NCBI RefSeq assembly: GCF_020400655.1
Contig: NZ_JAINRC010000016.1
Coordinates: 124,001-188,000 of the forward strand
DNA: 64,000 bases
Direction: 5' to 3'
Source: Streptomyces spinosus
GTDB lineage: Bacteria; Actinomycetota; Actinomycetes; Streptomycetales; Streptomycetaceae
The stretch's first letter is position 1. Every line of letters begins with the position of its first letter. A program made the position numbers and the translations under genes. The notes under the pieces were generated by a model. It was given only the letters and a program-made list of their open reading frames with translations. It had not been told where the DNA came from and did no database searches. This document shows positions 55,203-63,798 of the stretch, piece after piece.

Positions 55203-55406
55203 ATGCAGGCGACCGCGTACACCTACGACCCCGAGACCCGCAGCGGCCAGGTGCTCCTCGACGACGGCACCCCGGTGCCCTTCGACGCGGCGGCGTTCGA
55301 CCGGGGCGGACTGCGACTGCTGCGGCCGGGACAGCGGGTGCGGATCGAGACGGAGTCCGAGGGCGGCGGCCTGCGGATCACCCTCGTGACGCTTCAGACC
55401 CTCTGA
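55203..55406 (+). CDS. Small beta-rich conserved hypothetical protein
   Basis: 67 residues: MQATAYTYDPETRSGQVLLDDG then GLRLLRPGQRVRIETESEGG. The GxVLLDDGxxVPF and RPGQRVRIE pattern resembles an OB/cold-shock-like barrel but lacks the RNP motifs of Csp proteins. It lies 131 bases after cofC with its own ATG and is followed by a shared terminator. Function unknown. Confidence 0.7.
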   Translation: MQATAYTYDPETRSGQVLLDDGTPVPFDAAAFDRGGLRLLRPGQRVRIETESEGGGLRITLVTLQTL

Positions 55407-55425
55407 CCGTCCTCGCACACACCGC

Positions 55426-55453
55426 GGGCCGGGCTCCCTGGGGAGTCCGGCCC
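55426..55453. terminator. Bidirectional terminator between small gene and hupS
   Basis: GGGCCGGGCTCC, loop CTGG, GGAGTCCGGCCC: 12-bp stem with one G-T pair, placed between convergent stops (55406 and 55477). Confidence 0.85.
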
Positions 55454-55476
55454 GGCGCGTGAATGCCCTGGCGGTC

Positions 55477-56139
55477 TTACGACGTCGCCTTGCGGGCGGT
55501 GGTCTTCTTGGCGGTGGTCTTGCGGGCCGGCGACTTCTTCGCCGGGGCCTTCTTGGCGGTGACCTTCTTCGCCGGAGCCTTCTGGGCCGTCGTCTTCTTG
55601 GCGGCGGTCTTCGTCGCGGCGGTCTTGGCGGTCGCCGTGGTCTTCTTGGCGGGAGCCTTCTTCGCCGCGGTCTTCTTCGCGGCGGCGGTGGTCTTCTTCG
55701 CCGCCGTCTTCTTCGCCGCGGTGCCCGTGGTCTTCTTCGCCGCGCCCGCCGTCTTCTTGGCGGCGGCCTTCTTGCCGACGGCCTTCGCGATGGTGGGCGG
55801 CGGGCCGGACAGGCTGCCCTTCGGCGCCTTCTTGACCGCCACCTCGCCCCCGCGGGGGAGCTTCTTCGAACCGCTCACCAGGTCCTTGAAGCCCTGACCG
55901 GCGCGGAAGCGTGGCACGGAGGTCTTCTTGACCCGAACCCGCTCGCCCGTCTGAGGGTTGCGCGCGTAGCGGGCGGGGCGGTCCACCTTCTCGAAGGACC
56001 CGAAGCCGGTGACAGAGACCCGCTCGCCCGCGACGACCGCGCGGACGATGGCGTCCAGAACATGATCGACAGCGTCAGCGGCCTGCTGGCGGCCGCCCAA
56101 CTTGTCGGCAATCGCTTCTACGAGCTGCGCCTTGTTCAC
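55477..56139 (-). CDS. hupS: HU-family DNA-binding protein HupS with Lys/Ala-rich tail
   Basis: 220-residue nucleoid protein: N-terminal HU domain (~1-90; MNKAQLVEAIADKLGG, FGSFEKVDRPARYARNPQTGE) and a ~110-residue histone H1-like tail of AAKKTxAKK-type repeats. In S. coelicolor HupS is upregulated in sporulating hyphae and helps compact spore nucleoids. ATG 56139; a good promoter lies 50-80 bases upstream. The simple-sequence tail is likely length-variable between strains. Confidence 0.95.
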   Translation of the reverse strand: MNKAQLVEAIADKLGGRQQAADAVDHVLDAIVRAVVAGERVSVTGFGSFEKVDRPARYARNPQTGERVRVKKTSVPRFRAGQGFKDLVSGSKKLPRGGEVAVKKAPKGSLSGPPPTIAKAVGKKAAAKKTAGAAKKTTGTAAKKTAAKKTTAAAKKTAAKKAPAKKTTATAKTAATKTAAKKTTAQKAPAKKVTAKKAPAKKSPARKTTAKKTTARKATS

Positions 56140-56190
56140 GTCTTCCCCTTCGGAGACATCGCCAGAACGAAAGTGTTCAAGCTTTTTCGC

Positions 56191-56219
56191 ACGTTAGGCA
56201 GATATATACCGCAAATCAA
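56191..56219 (-). promoter_or_regulatory. hupS promoter candidate
   Basis: Minus-strand TTGATT, 17-base spacer, TAACGT, in an AT-rich stretch (TGCGGTATATATCTGCC spacer). The -10 lies about 50 bases from the hupS ATG. Spacing fits a sigma-70-type promoter. Confidence 0.6.
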
Positions 56220-56275
56220 ACACGAAACGGGCTTATCACCCTTGTGCCGCAACGGACTCGGCTGTCCCCGACGGT

Positions 56276-56506
56276 TCAGCGGTCCTCTTCGGGGACCCGG
56301 CCCGCGTCGAGGTCCGCCGTGAACCGATCGAGCCGCCTTGCCGCGTCGGCGAGATCGTGCTTGGCCGCGGCCGTAATGACCAGCAGCTTCCGGGTCAGCG
56401 CCATCCGTACGCCCTCCGGGACTTGCAGTGCGCGCACCCTGGCGTGCGCTTCCTTGAGCTGGTTCGCGACCGCCGTGTAGAGCTGGAGTTGGCCGTCGTG
56501 TTCCAT
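56276..56506 (-). CDS. Small helical conserved hypothetical protein
   Basis: 76 residues: MEHDGQLQLYTAVANQLKEAHARVRALQVPEG, MALTRKLLVITAAAKHDLADAARRLDRF. Amphipathic helices throughout, no cysteines, no motif recognised. ATG 56506 fits where codon bias begins; an upstream ATG at 56554 adds 16 unlikely residues. Sits between leuD and hupS on the same strand, as remembered for other Streptomyces. Function unknown. Confidence 0.7.
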   Translation of the reverse strand: MEHDGQLQLYTAVANQLKEAHARVRALQVPEGVRMALTRKLLVITAAAKHDLADAARRLDRFTADLDAGRVPEEDR

Positions 56507-56693
56507 GCACAGATTGTGCCATCTGGGGCGAGTTGTCGCCTGCGCAGGGTGCAACTACCGCCTCAAATGGCCTTCCAGGCACTTGCGGAAGACGCGAACA
56601 CAGCACTCACCTACCCGGGCAACATCCCTCGTAACGTGGGAAGTTGAACGGACCGGGACAGAGCCGCAGGGCCGTTCGGGTGCAGACATGGCT

Positions 56694-56722
56694 GTACCCC
56701 CAATCGTGGCGATCGGGGGTAC
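56694..56722 (-). terminator. Terminator downstream of leuD
   Basis: GTACCCCCAATCG, loop TGG, CGATCGGGGGTAC; 12 of 13 pairs. It lies 57 bases past the leuD stop. Confidence 0.8.
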
Positions 56723-56778
56723 GGACGGGGTGTTGAGGTGGCCGAAACCTGACCTTGGCGGGGGCCGGCCGCTCCGGA

Positions 56779-57372
56779 TCAGACCTGGAGCGTCCGCGGC
56801 TTGTAGGCGGGCCGTCCGGCCTCGTAGGCGGCGATCTCGTCCTCGTTGCGGAGGGTGAGGGAGATGTCGTCCAGGCCGTTGAGCAGCCGCCAGCGGGAGT
56901 TCTCGTCCAGCTCGAAGGGGGCGGTGATGCCCGCCGCGCGCACCTCACGCGCCTCAAGGTCCACAGTGACCTCAGCCGTGGGGTCCGCCTCGACGAGCTC
57001 CCACAGCGCGTCGACGATCTTCTGGTCCAAGACGACCGTGAGCAGGCCGTTCTTCAGCGAGTTGCCGCGGAAGATGTCGGCGAAGCGGGAGGAGATCACG
57101 GCCTTGAAGCCGTAGTTCTGCAGCGCCCAGACGGCGTGCTCGCGGGAGGAGCCGGTGCCGAAGTCGGGGCCGGCGACCAGGACGGTGGCGCCCTGCCGCT
57201 CGGGGCGGTTGAGGATGAATTCGGGGTCCTTGCGCCAGGCCTCGAACAGCCCGTCCTCGAAGCCGTCCCGGGTGACCTTCTTGAGCCAGTGAGCAGGGAT
57301 GATCTGGTCGGTGTCGACGTTGCTGCGGCGCAGCGGGACGGCCCGGCCGGTGTGGGTGGTGAAGGCTTCCAT
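56779..57372 (-). CDS. leuD: 3-isopropylmalate dehydratase small subunit
   Basis: Small swivel subunit of isopropylmalate isomerase (leucine synthesis). 197 residues: VPLRRSNVDTDQIIPAHWLKKV, FGTGSSREHAVWALQNYGFKAVISSRFADIFRGN, the substrate-binding block. ATG 57372, five bases after the leuC stop. Operon leuC-leuD. Confidence 0.97.
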   Translation of the reverse strand: MEAFTTHTGRAVPLRRSNVDTDQIIPAHWLKKVTRDGFEDGLFEAWRKDPEFILNRPERQGATVLVAGPDFGTGSSREHAVWALQNYGFKAVISSRFADIFRGNSLKNGLLTVVLDQKIVDALWELVEADPTAEVTVDLEAREVRAAGITAPFELDENSRWRLLNGLDDISLTLRNEDEIAAYEAGRPAYKPRTLQV

Positions 57373-57377
57373 GATTC

Positions 57378-58796
57378 TCAGACTCCAGCGGGGACGTCGG
57401 TCAGGTCGGCCGGGGAGGCCAGGTGGCCCAGGACGGCGGTGGCTGCCGCGACCTGCGGTGACACCAGGTGGGTACGGCCGCCCTTGCCCTGCCGGCCCTC
57501 GAAGTTGCGGTTGGAGGTGGAGGCGGAGCGCTCGCCGGGGGCCAGCTGGTCGGGGTTCATCCCCAGGCACATCGAGCAGCCCGCGTGCCGCCATTCGGCG
57601 CCGGCCTCCTTGAAGACCACGTCCAGGCCCTCGGAGACGGCCTGCAGACCCACCCGCGCCGAGCCGGGCACGACCAGCATCCGTACGCCGTCGGCGACTT
57701 TGCGGCCCCGCAGCAGGTCGGCGGCGGCGCGCAGGTCCTCGATGCGGCCGTTGGTGCACGAGCCTACGAAGACGGTGTCCACGGTGATGGACCGCAGCGG
57801 CTGCCCTGCCTCCAACCCCATGTACTCCAGGGCCTTTTCGGCGGCCAGGCGCTCCGAGGCGTCTTCGTACGAAGCCGGGTCGGGGACGTGCGCCGAAAGC
57901 GGCGCGCCCTGACCGGGGTTGGTGCCCCAGGTCACGAACGGCGACAGCTCGGCGGCGTCGATGACGACCTCGGCGTCGAAGACGGCGTCCTCGTCGGTGC
58001 GCAGCGTCTTCCAGTACGCGACCGCCGCGTCCCAGTCGGCGCCCTCGGGGGCGTGCGGGCGGCCCTTGAGGTAGGCGAAGGTGGTCTCGTCGGGGGCGAT
58101 CATGCCCGCGCGGGCGCCGGCCTCGATCGACATGTTGCAGATGGTCATCCGGGCCTCCATCGAGAGCTTCTCGATGGCGGAGCCGCGGTACTCCAGGATG
58201 TAGCCCTGACCGCCGCCGGTGCCGATCTTCGCGATGATCGCCAGGATCAGGTCCTTGGCCGTGACGCCCTCGGGCAGCTCGCCGTCGACCGTGATCGCCA
58301 TGGTCTTCGGGCGGGCCATCGGCAGCGTCTGCGTGGCCAGCACGTGCTCGACCTGCGAGGTGCCGATGCCGAACGCCAGCGCGCCGAACGCGCCGTGCGT
58401 GGAGGTGTGCGAGTCACCGCAGACCACGGTGGTGCCGGGCTGGGTCAGGCCCAGCTGCGGGCCGACGACGTGGACGACGCCCTGCTCGACGTCGCCCAGC
58501 GGGTGCAGCCGCACCCCGAACTCGGCGCAGTTCTTGCGCAGCGTCTCCAGCTGGGCCCGCGAGACGGGGTCCGCGATGGGCTTGTCGATGTCGAGGGTCG
58601 GGGTGTTGTGGTCCTCGGTCGCGATGGTGAGGTCGAGACGGCGCACCCGGCGGCCGTTCTGGCGGAGCCCGTCGAAGGCCTGCGGGCTGGTCACCTCGTG
58701 CAGCAGGTGCAGATCGATGTAGAGGAGGTCGGGCTCGCCCTCGGCGCGCCGGACGACATGGTCGTCCCAGACCTTCTCCGCGAGTGTCCTACCCAT
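57378..58796 (-). CDS. leuC: 3-isopropylmalate dehydratase large subunit
   Basis: Fe-S aconitase-type subunit that interconverts 2- and 3-isopropylmalate with LeuD. 472 residues; [4Fe-4S] ligands in VFVGSCTNGR and HAGCSMCLGMNPD; HLLHEVTSPQAFDGLR and GDSHTSTHGAFGALAFGIGTSQVEH are family blocks. ATG 58796 (MGRTLAEKVWDDHVV) with GGAGGG 6-7 bases ahead. Divergent from ndgR, which in S. coelicolor regulates it. Confidence 0.97.
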   Translation of the reverse strand: MGRTLAEKVWDDHVVRRAEGEPDLLYIDLHLLHEVTSPQAFDGLRQNGRRVRRLDLTIATEDHNTPTLDIDKPIADPVSRAQLETLRKNCAEFGVRLHPLGDVEQGVVHVVGPQLGLTQPGTTVVCGDSHTSTHGAFGALAFGIGTSQVEHVLATQTLPMARPKTMAITVDGELPEGVTAKDLILAIIAKIGTGGGQGYILEYRGSAIEKLSMEARMTICNMSIEAGARAGMIAPDETTFAYLKGRPHAPEGADWDAAVAYWKTLRTDEDAVFDAEVVIDAAELSPFVTWGTNPGQGAPLSAHVPDPASYEDASERLAAEKALEYMGLEAGQPLRSITVDTVFVGSCTNGRIEDLRAAADLLRGRKVADGVRMLVVPGSARVGLQAVSEGLDVVFKEAGAEWRHAGCSMCLGMNPDQLAPGERSASTSNRNFEGRQGKGGRTHLVSPQVAAATAVLGHLASPADLTDVPAGV

Positions 58797-58964
58797 CGCT
58801 TTCCCTCCGGCCGGCAAGCGTCCACCGACCCAACTAGAGATCTTGAGGAGCGGTGGCCTGCCCGTCTCGGGGCCCCTGAACGTCGTGATTCCGGGCGTCC
58901 ACCGCCAGGCCCGTTCGTCCGCGGGCCGCTGTGTGATTCAAGGGTGGCGCGTTCCACGGAAAAT

Positions 58965-58979
58965 TGAACTTGCGTTTCA
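58965..58979. promoter_or_regulatory. Possible NdgR operator
   Basis: TGAACTTGCGTTTCA is an imperfect inverted repeat in the AT-richer part of the leuC-ndgR intergenic region, 26 bases ahead of ndgR. An IclR-type regulator is expected to bind here, but this exact site is a guess. Confidence 0.35.
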
Positions 58980-59004
58980 CAGAGTGAGACGTGAGTATCG
59001 TTGC

Positions 59005-59721
59005 ATGGACAACAGTAGCGGCGTCGGCGTTCTGGACAAGGCGGCCCTCGTCCTGAGCGCTCTGGAGTCCGGTCCGGCCACCCTCGCGGGTCTGGTCGGC
59101 GCGACCGGACTGGCACGACCCACGGCCCACCGCCTGGCCGTGGCCCTGGAACACCACCGCATGGTGGCACGCGACATGCAGGGCCGGTTCATCCTCGGCC
59201 CGCGTCTCGCGGAACTCGCGGCGGCGGCGGGCGAGGACCGCCTGCTCGCGACGGCGGGCCCCGTGCTCACCCACCTCCGTGATGTCACCGGCGAGAGCGC
59301 GCAGCTCTACCGTCGCCAGGGTGACATGCGGATCTGTGTGGCCGCGGCGGAACGCCTGTCCGGCCTGCGGGACACCGTCCCGGTCGGCTCCACGCTCACG
59401 ATGAAGGCGGGCTCCTCCGCGCAGATCCTGCTCGCCTGGGAGGAGCCCGAGCGCCTGCACCGGGGCCTGCAGGGCGCCCGCTTCACGGCGACGGCCCTGT
59501 CGGGCGTACGGCGGCGCGGCTGGGCCCAGTCCATCGGCGAGCGCGAGCCGGGCGTCGCGTCCGTCTCCGCGCCCGTGCGCGGCCCCTCCAACCGCGTGGT
59601 GGCCGCCGTCTCCGTCTCGGGCCCCATCGAGCGCCTGACCCGCCACCCGGGCCGCATGCACGCCCAGGCGGTCATCGACGCGGCGGGCCGCCTCTCGGAG
59701 GCCCTGCGCCGCTCGGGCTGA
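59005..59721 (+). CDS. ndgR: IclR-family amino-acid-responsive regulator NdgR
   Basis: 238 residues. N-terminal winged helix (LDKAALVLSALESGPATLAGLVGATGLARPTAHRLAVAL) and IclR effector domain (GDMRICVAAAERLSGLRDTVPVGSTLTMKAGSSAQILLAW). In S. coelicolor NdgR controls leucine, methionine and other amino-acid genes and influences antibiotic production. ATG 59005 gives the exact family length. Divergent from leuCD. Confidence 0.94.
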   Translation: MDNSSGVGVLDKAALVLSALESGPATLAGLVGATGLARPTAHRLAVALEHHRMVARDMQGRFILGPRLAELAAAAGEDRLLATAGPVLTHLRDVTGESAQLYRRQGDMRICVAAAERLSGLRDTVPVGSTLTMKAGSSAQILLAWEEPERLHRGLQGARFTATALSGVRRRGWAQSIGEREPGVASVSAPVRGPSNRVVAAVSVSGPIERLTRHPGRMHAQAVIDAAGRLSEALRRSG

Positions 59722-59732
59722 GAGCGAAGGTA

Positions 59733-59792
59733 CCGCTCCGGCCGGGAAGGGGCCGCCTCAACGCCGCGGCGGCTTCCTCCCGACGGGAGCGG
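59733..59792. terminator. Bidirectional terminator between ndgR and the DUF4188 gene
   Basis: Outer arms CCGCTCC / GGAGCGG enclose a second GC-rich hairpin (GGAAGGGGCCGCC / GGCGGCTTCC, with a 3-base bulge). Placed between convergent stops. Confidence 0.6.
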
Positions 59793-59810
59793 ACCCCTCC
59801 CCCGTCCCGC

Positions 59811-60308
59811 CTAGGCGGGCGCGTCACCGCCCGACCGGTAGGCGAACCGGTCCTTCGCGTACCGCCCCCGCTTCTCCAGCGGCACCTGCCCGTGCGCGGC
59901 GGCCAGTCCGAACGCCGGCATGTCCCCGTAGACCGCCTCGTAGGACCCCTCCGGCACGACGTACGCCTCGTGCCAGATCCCGACCTGCCCGCGCAGCTTC
60001 CCGGCCCGCTCCTTGCGGTTGATCCGGGCCCAGACCTCGTGGTGGAAGGCGTCCGGCGCGGTCGCGTAGGCGTACAGCTTGTCCCTGGACTCCCAGTACT
60101 GCACGACGTAGTACGTACGCGGTGACGCCGTCAGCAGCACCTTGGAGAGCAGCCCGCGCGCGGGGTCCTTCTCCAGTTCCCGCAGCATGCGCAGCATCGC
60201 GAGCATCGCCGGCAGCCACAGGTGGACGGCGCGGAAGCGGTTGATGCGCATGCCGATCAGCAGGACGACGACGTCGCCCTTCGCGTCGGCGGTCGTACGG
60301 GACACCAT
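59811..60308 (-). CDS. DUF4188 family protein (monooxygenase-like)
   Basis: 165 residues: VVVLLIGMRINRFRAVHLWLPAML, YYVVQYWESRDKLYAYATAPDAFHHEVWARINR and WHEAYVVPEGSYEAVYGDMPAFGL. This is the DUF4188 family, related to dimeric alpha-beta barrel/monooxygenase-like proteins; no substrate known. ATG 60308 has GAGGGGG upstream; a start at 60335 would add nine residues and lie inside the operator. Divergent from a MerR regulator with a clear shared operator. Confidence 0.82.
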   Translation of the reverse strand: MVSRTTADAKGDVVVLLIGMRINRFRAVHLWLPAMLAMLRMLRELEKDPARGLLSKVLLTASPRTYYVVQYWESRDKLYAYATAPDAFHHEVWARINRKERAGKLRGQVGIWHEAYVVPEGSYEAVYGDMPAFGLAAAHGQVPLEKRGRYAKDRFAYRSGGDAPA

Positions 60309-60332
60309 GACGGCCCCCTCGTCGGTGAGCGG

Positions 60333-60373
60333 CACTATCCAACGGCTGATGCTTGGATAGTGGCGGTATCCAA
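60333..60373. promoter_or_regulatory. MerR operator with three half-sites
   Basis: CACTATCCAA (60333-60342) and TTGGATAGTG (60353-60362) form a perfect 10-bp inverted repeat with a 10-base spacer; a third half-site TATCCAA (60367-60373) forms a second inverted repeat with TTGGATA across 7 bases. It lies between the divergent starts, 16 bases before the MerR ATG. Confidence 0.8.
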
Positions 60374-60388
60374 TGAGGAGCGCAAGAG

Positions 60389-61033
60389 ATGCGGCTCGCC
60401 GAACTGAGCAGACGCAGCGGTGTGGCCACCGCGACGATCAAGTACTACCTGCGCGAGGGCCTGTTGCCGCCGGGCCGCCAGATCAACGCGACGACGGCCG
60501 ACTACGACGAGACGCACCTGCGCCGGCTGCGGCTGGTGCGCGCGATGATCCAGGTCGGCGGGCTCCCGGTGGCCACGGTCCGGGAGGTGCTGCGCCACGT
60601 CGACGACGAGTCCCTGGGCCGCACGATCCGGCTGGGCGCGGCCCTGTGGGCGCTGCCGCAGGTGCCGGAGCCGGACGAGGACGACGAGTACGTCCGGGCC
60701 GCGCGCCGGGAGGCGGACGAGTTGCTGGACCGGCTGGGCTGGTCGAACGCGAGGCTGCTGACCTCGATCTCCCCCGCGTACCGCTCCCTGGTGGTGGCGG
60801 TCGCCGCGTTCCGCAGGCTCGGCTACGACTGGGACGGCGAACTGCTCGTCTCGTACGCCGAGTTGATGCACCGGACGGCCGGACTCGATCTGGACTTCGT
60901 GGAGACCCGTCCGTCGGAGGCGGAGAAGGCCGAGACGGCGGTCCTCGGCGCGGTGCTGACCGAACCGATCCTGCAGGCCCTGCGCCGGCTGGCCCAGGAG
61001 GAGGAGTCGGCCCGGCGCTACGGCTTCGAGTAG
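60389..61033 (+). CDS. MerR-family transcriptional regulator
   Basis: 214 residues. N-terminal MerR winged helix (MRLAELSRRSGVATATIKYYLREGLLPPGRQINATTADYDETHLRRL) and a long C-terminal effector domain that lacks the Cys patterns of metal sensors (LDRLGWSNARLLTSISPAYRSLVVAVAAF, YAELMHRTAGLDLDF). ATG 60389 with GAGGAGCG 6 bases ahead. Probably controls itself and the divergent DUF4188 gene. Ligand unknown. Confidence 0.88.
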   Translation: MRLAELSRRSGVATATIKYYLREGLLPPGRQINATTADYDETHLRRLRLVRAMIQVGGLPVATVREVLRHVDDESLGRTIRLGAALWALPQVPEPDEDDEYVRAARREADELLDRLGWSNARLLTSISPAYRSLVVAVAAFRRLGYDWDGELLVSYAELMHRTAGLDLDFVETRPSEAEKAETAVLGAVLTEPILQALRRLAQEEESARRYGFE

Positions 61034-61149
61034 CGCCCGGCCGGCCGGCTTCCCATGTGCGCCCCGCCTGACGCTCGTGCGCTCCCCCGCTCGCCGGCCG
61101 CCAGGCCGCACAACAGGCGGACGGGCGGCCCGCGGTTTCTCGTGCCCCG

Positions 61150-63798
61150 CTACATCGGCCCGCGACGGGTCACGCCAAGTGCCCACCTGTACAGATCCGG
61201 AACCTTGAACAAACGCTCGGATCCATCGCTGTCGAGCGCCTCCAGAAGTCCGGCCTCCTGGGCGAGGACGACGAGGTCCTCTTCGATGTCGCCCAGCGCC
61301 TCCTCGGTGACAGGCGTCCGGCCATACTCGCGCAAGGCCTCCGCCACCTGCCTGAGCTCCTGGAACTCCTCATCGAGCAGGGCGGACAAAGCCTTGTCGC
61401 TCACGCTCTCCAGGCTGAGTGCCAGACTGCGGGGCCGCAGGACGGAACGGTCGTAGCCGCTGCGCTTCTCCTCCGCTCGCTCCCACTCCAGCGCTGCGGC
61501 GAAAAGCTGGAGCAGCGCGCGCGGCGAGTGGTCTCCGTTGCCGTCCGCCAGCCGGTTCCACACCCAGTTGGCCGTGAAAGCGGTGCGCTCACCCCGCATG
61601 CGCTCGCCCACCAAGGCACTCCAGGCGGCAGCCACCTGCTCGGGACTCCAGGCCGCCACCTCCGTGGCGGGCAGGGCTGGGTCGAGCACTGCCAGTACGT
61701 CCGCGAAGGCGGAGGAGCGTACGGCGCGTTTGAGGACGACTTTGAAGTACTCCTCCCGGTCCTCCCACTGGAGGCGGCGGGACAAGCCGAAGAAGTGGCT
61801 CTTGTTCTCGAAGCGAAGTCCCTGCCAGATGTCCTGCCGGACGAAGACCTTGAGACGAACCCTGTTCAAGCGGGAGGCGAGGTCGGCCTGCTTCGTGAGC
61901 AACCCGCTGATCGCAGCCGACCTGCGCGACCGCTGGACCGGCGAGTGACCGAAGGCCGTGTCCAGCCCGTCGAAGAGCAGGAGGAGGCCATGGTCGCCAC
62001 TTGCGTCCACACGGCGGAGCCAGTCACCGCATCGAAGCGGTCCCATCGGGTCATCGAGGACTTCGAAGACCGCCTGCGTCACCGCGAAGTCACCCTCGTC
62101 GAGTTCGGTGAGCGCCGGATGGGGGGTTCCGAGGGCTTGGGCCGGGGCGTAGGACTGGTAGATGGCGAGCGCCATGAGCACCTGCCAGAAGGAGCCCCAG
62201 TCCAGGCCTCGCTGCTCAAGGGCACCACCGACAGCCGCATAGTTGTCCGGGCCGAACGACCATGCCGGACGGCCCCTGTACTGGTTCGGCGTCGTCACCA
62301 GCACCGGCTCCCACTCGGCCAGCTTCCCGGCCGCCAACCAGCGGAACAGGGCCGTCTTGCCCGTACCCTTGCGGCCGAGGATCAAAGGCACGTCGGGAGC
62401 GGCGGTCTCGTTGACCTGGCGTGTCACGACGTAGTCCTGCAAGAACTCCTCGTGGTCAAGGATCTCGGCCGTGCCGGTCGAGAACGAGAGCTGACGGAGC
62501 GCTTCGGCCTTGCTTTCGGAGGTCCGGTTCTGGACAGCCGGCGCGGGCGTCGGCTCAGGCACGATCTGGACGATCCAGTCGGCGATGCGGGCGTAAGGCG
62601 TCAGCTGCCCGCGGGACGCTCCGACGGTGTCCGCGAACGCCACCTCCGCGTTGTAGGGGATCATGTGCGTGATCTCTTCGGCCGACAGCCTCTGAGCCGC
62701 TTCTCGCCGGGAGCCCGCGATCGCCGTCCACGCCTCGACCCACGACCTGGCGCGCTCGGCAAGGCGCGTCGCGCTGATGCCGGGCGGCATCGGTGACACG
62801 ACGAATCGCGGCTCGGGTGTCAGGACCTGGCCGGCGGTGCTGCGCCGCGTCGTAGCGCTCAGCAAGGCCTTGGTCAGCATCTCCGTGCCGGCTCGGGCCT
62901 GGGCATGAGGGTGGAAGCAGATGACCGCCATGTCCGAGACGTCGAACAGCAAGGGCGCCGCAACGGGGCTGACACCGGTTCTGGAGTCGATCAGGATGAC
63001 GTCGGGCCGAAGGTTGGAGTCGCGTACGTCGTCGATGAGCCGATGCAGCGCATTGGTCCCCTCCCGGTACCAGATCTCCGGTTCCAGCGCCCGCAGCTGC
63101 GCAGCATAAGCGCTGTCGATCCGCCCGGCAGGCATGCAGTACAACCGCCCCGCGTCATCCACGGGGATGAGGTGTTTGAGCGCCGAGCTCTCTTCTCCGA
63201 ACTCGTACTGGAGCAGCGCTGACACCACTCCCTGGTCGGTGTCGACCTGATTCTCGATCCCGAACAGGGAGTCGAGGCCGGGTGCTTCCAGGTCCATGTC
63301 GACGCAGACGACGGTGAGTCCGTGATCACTGCTCAGGCGACGGGCCACGGACACCAGCGCCGTACTGCGCCCGACGCCGCCCTTGAGGCTGTAGAAGGTG
63401 ACGACGGGGGCCGAATCGAGATCCTCGTCCAGGTCGCTGGCGAAGGTCACGGAAGGCAGGGTGCGATCGGCGTCCTGGGCCCGCTCGAGGGCGGAAGTCC
63501 AGTGCGGCGCCCGGTCGCCGGCATCGTCGCTGCCCAAGTCGCCGTACCACTCGGCTTCCGCCGGAGTGAGCAGCTCCCAGGTATGCACCTCGCACAGCAC
63601 GTCGTCGTCGAGCGGTGCCGCGACCTTGGCCTTTCGCTCCTCCGGGGTCCACGGCCCGAAGCTGTCGCTCTCGGCACGCACCAGAAGGCCCCCGGCGTCA
63701 CGTACCACGTGGACCACTGCCGAAGGGACGACCTCTCGTACGGCTGCCGTGATCTTCTCAGCGGAGTCATGGGCGGAATTCACGTCGGCCTTCCTCAT
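61150..63798 (-). CDS. Two-domain P-loop ATPase with KGGVGR-variant ParA motif
   Basis: 882 residues. The N-terminal ~125 are unassigned and acidic. A ParA/MinD-like domain follows, with VTFYSLKGGVGRSTALVSVA (residues 134-151; the usual K-T of GKT is R-S), VDMDLEAPGLDSLFG and Walker B DVILIDSRTG. A second P-loop domain starts near 470: ILGRKGTGKTALFRWLA (GRKGTGKT at 475-482), Walker B LLLLFDGLD (605-613), a sensor-like KVFVRQDIWQGL and a helical C-terminus. The layout recalls the KGGVGR-variant ATPases of actinobacterial conflict systems and, for the second domain, the GRKGTGK-type STAND/Sll1717-like ATPases; exact family not certain. ATG 63798 overlaps the upstream stop (ATGA); an in-frame ATG at 63807 is inside the upstream gene. 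Codon use seems less GC-extreme than neighbours. Confidence 0.8.
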   Translation of the reverse strand: MRKADVNSAHDSAEKITAAVREVVPSAVVHVVRDAGGLLVRAESDSFGPWTPEERKAKVAAPLDDDVLCEVHTWELLTPAEAEWYGDLGSDDAGDRAPHWTSALERAQDADRTLPSVTFASDLDEDLDSAPVVTFYSLKGGVGRSTALVSVARRLSSDHGLTVVCVDMDLEAPGLDSLFGIENQVDTDQGVVSALLQYEFGEESSALKHLIPVDDAGRLYCMPAGRIDSAYAAQLRALEPEIWYREGTNALHRLIDDVRDSNLRPDVILIDSRTGVSPVAAPLLFDVSDMAVICFHPHAQARAGTEMLTKALLSATTRRSTAGQVLTPEPRFVVSPMPPGISATRLAERARSWVEAWTAIAGSRREAAQRLSAEEITHMIPYNAEVAFADTVGASRGQLTPYARIADWIVQIVPEPTPAPAVQNRTSESKAEALRQLSFSTGTAEILDHEEFLQDYVVTRQVNETAAPDVPLILGRKGTGKTALFRWLAAGKLAEWEPVLVTTPNQYRGRPAWSFGPDNYAAVGGALEQRGLDWGSFWQVLMALAIYQSYAPAQALGTPHPALTELDEGDFAVTQAVFEVLDDPMGPLRCGDWLRRVDASGDHGLLLLFDGLDTAFGHSPVQRSRRSAAISGLLTKQADLASRLNRVRLKVFVRQDIWQGLRFENKSHFFGLSRRLQWEDREEYFKVVLKRAVRSSAFADVLAVLDPALPATEVAAWSPEQVAAAWSALVGERMRGERTAFTANWVWNRLADGNGDHSPRALLQLFAAALEWERAEEKRSGYDRSVLRPRSLALSLESVSDKALSALLDEEFQELRQVAEALREYGRTPVTEEALGDIEEDLVVLAQEAGLLEALDSDGSERLFKVPDLYRWALGVTRRGPM

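Noticed and set aside
55477..55800. Long Val/Phe/Ala-rich plus-strand frames opposite the hupS tail, resembling membrane segments
   Set aside because: They are the antisense of AAAKK repeats, which gives FFAAV-type hydrophobic translations by chance.
58797..59004. Leucine leader peptide/attenuator ahead of leuC
   Set aside because: No short frame with a run of Leu codons and no alternative hairpin pair could be found.
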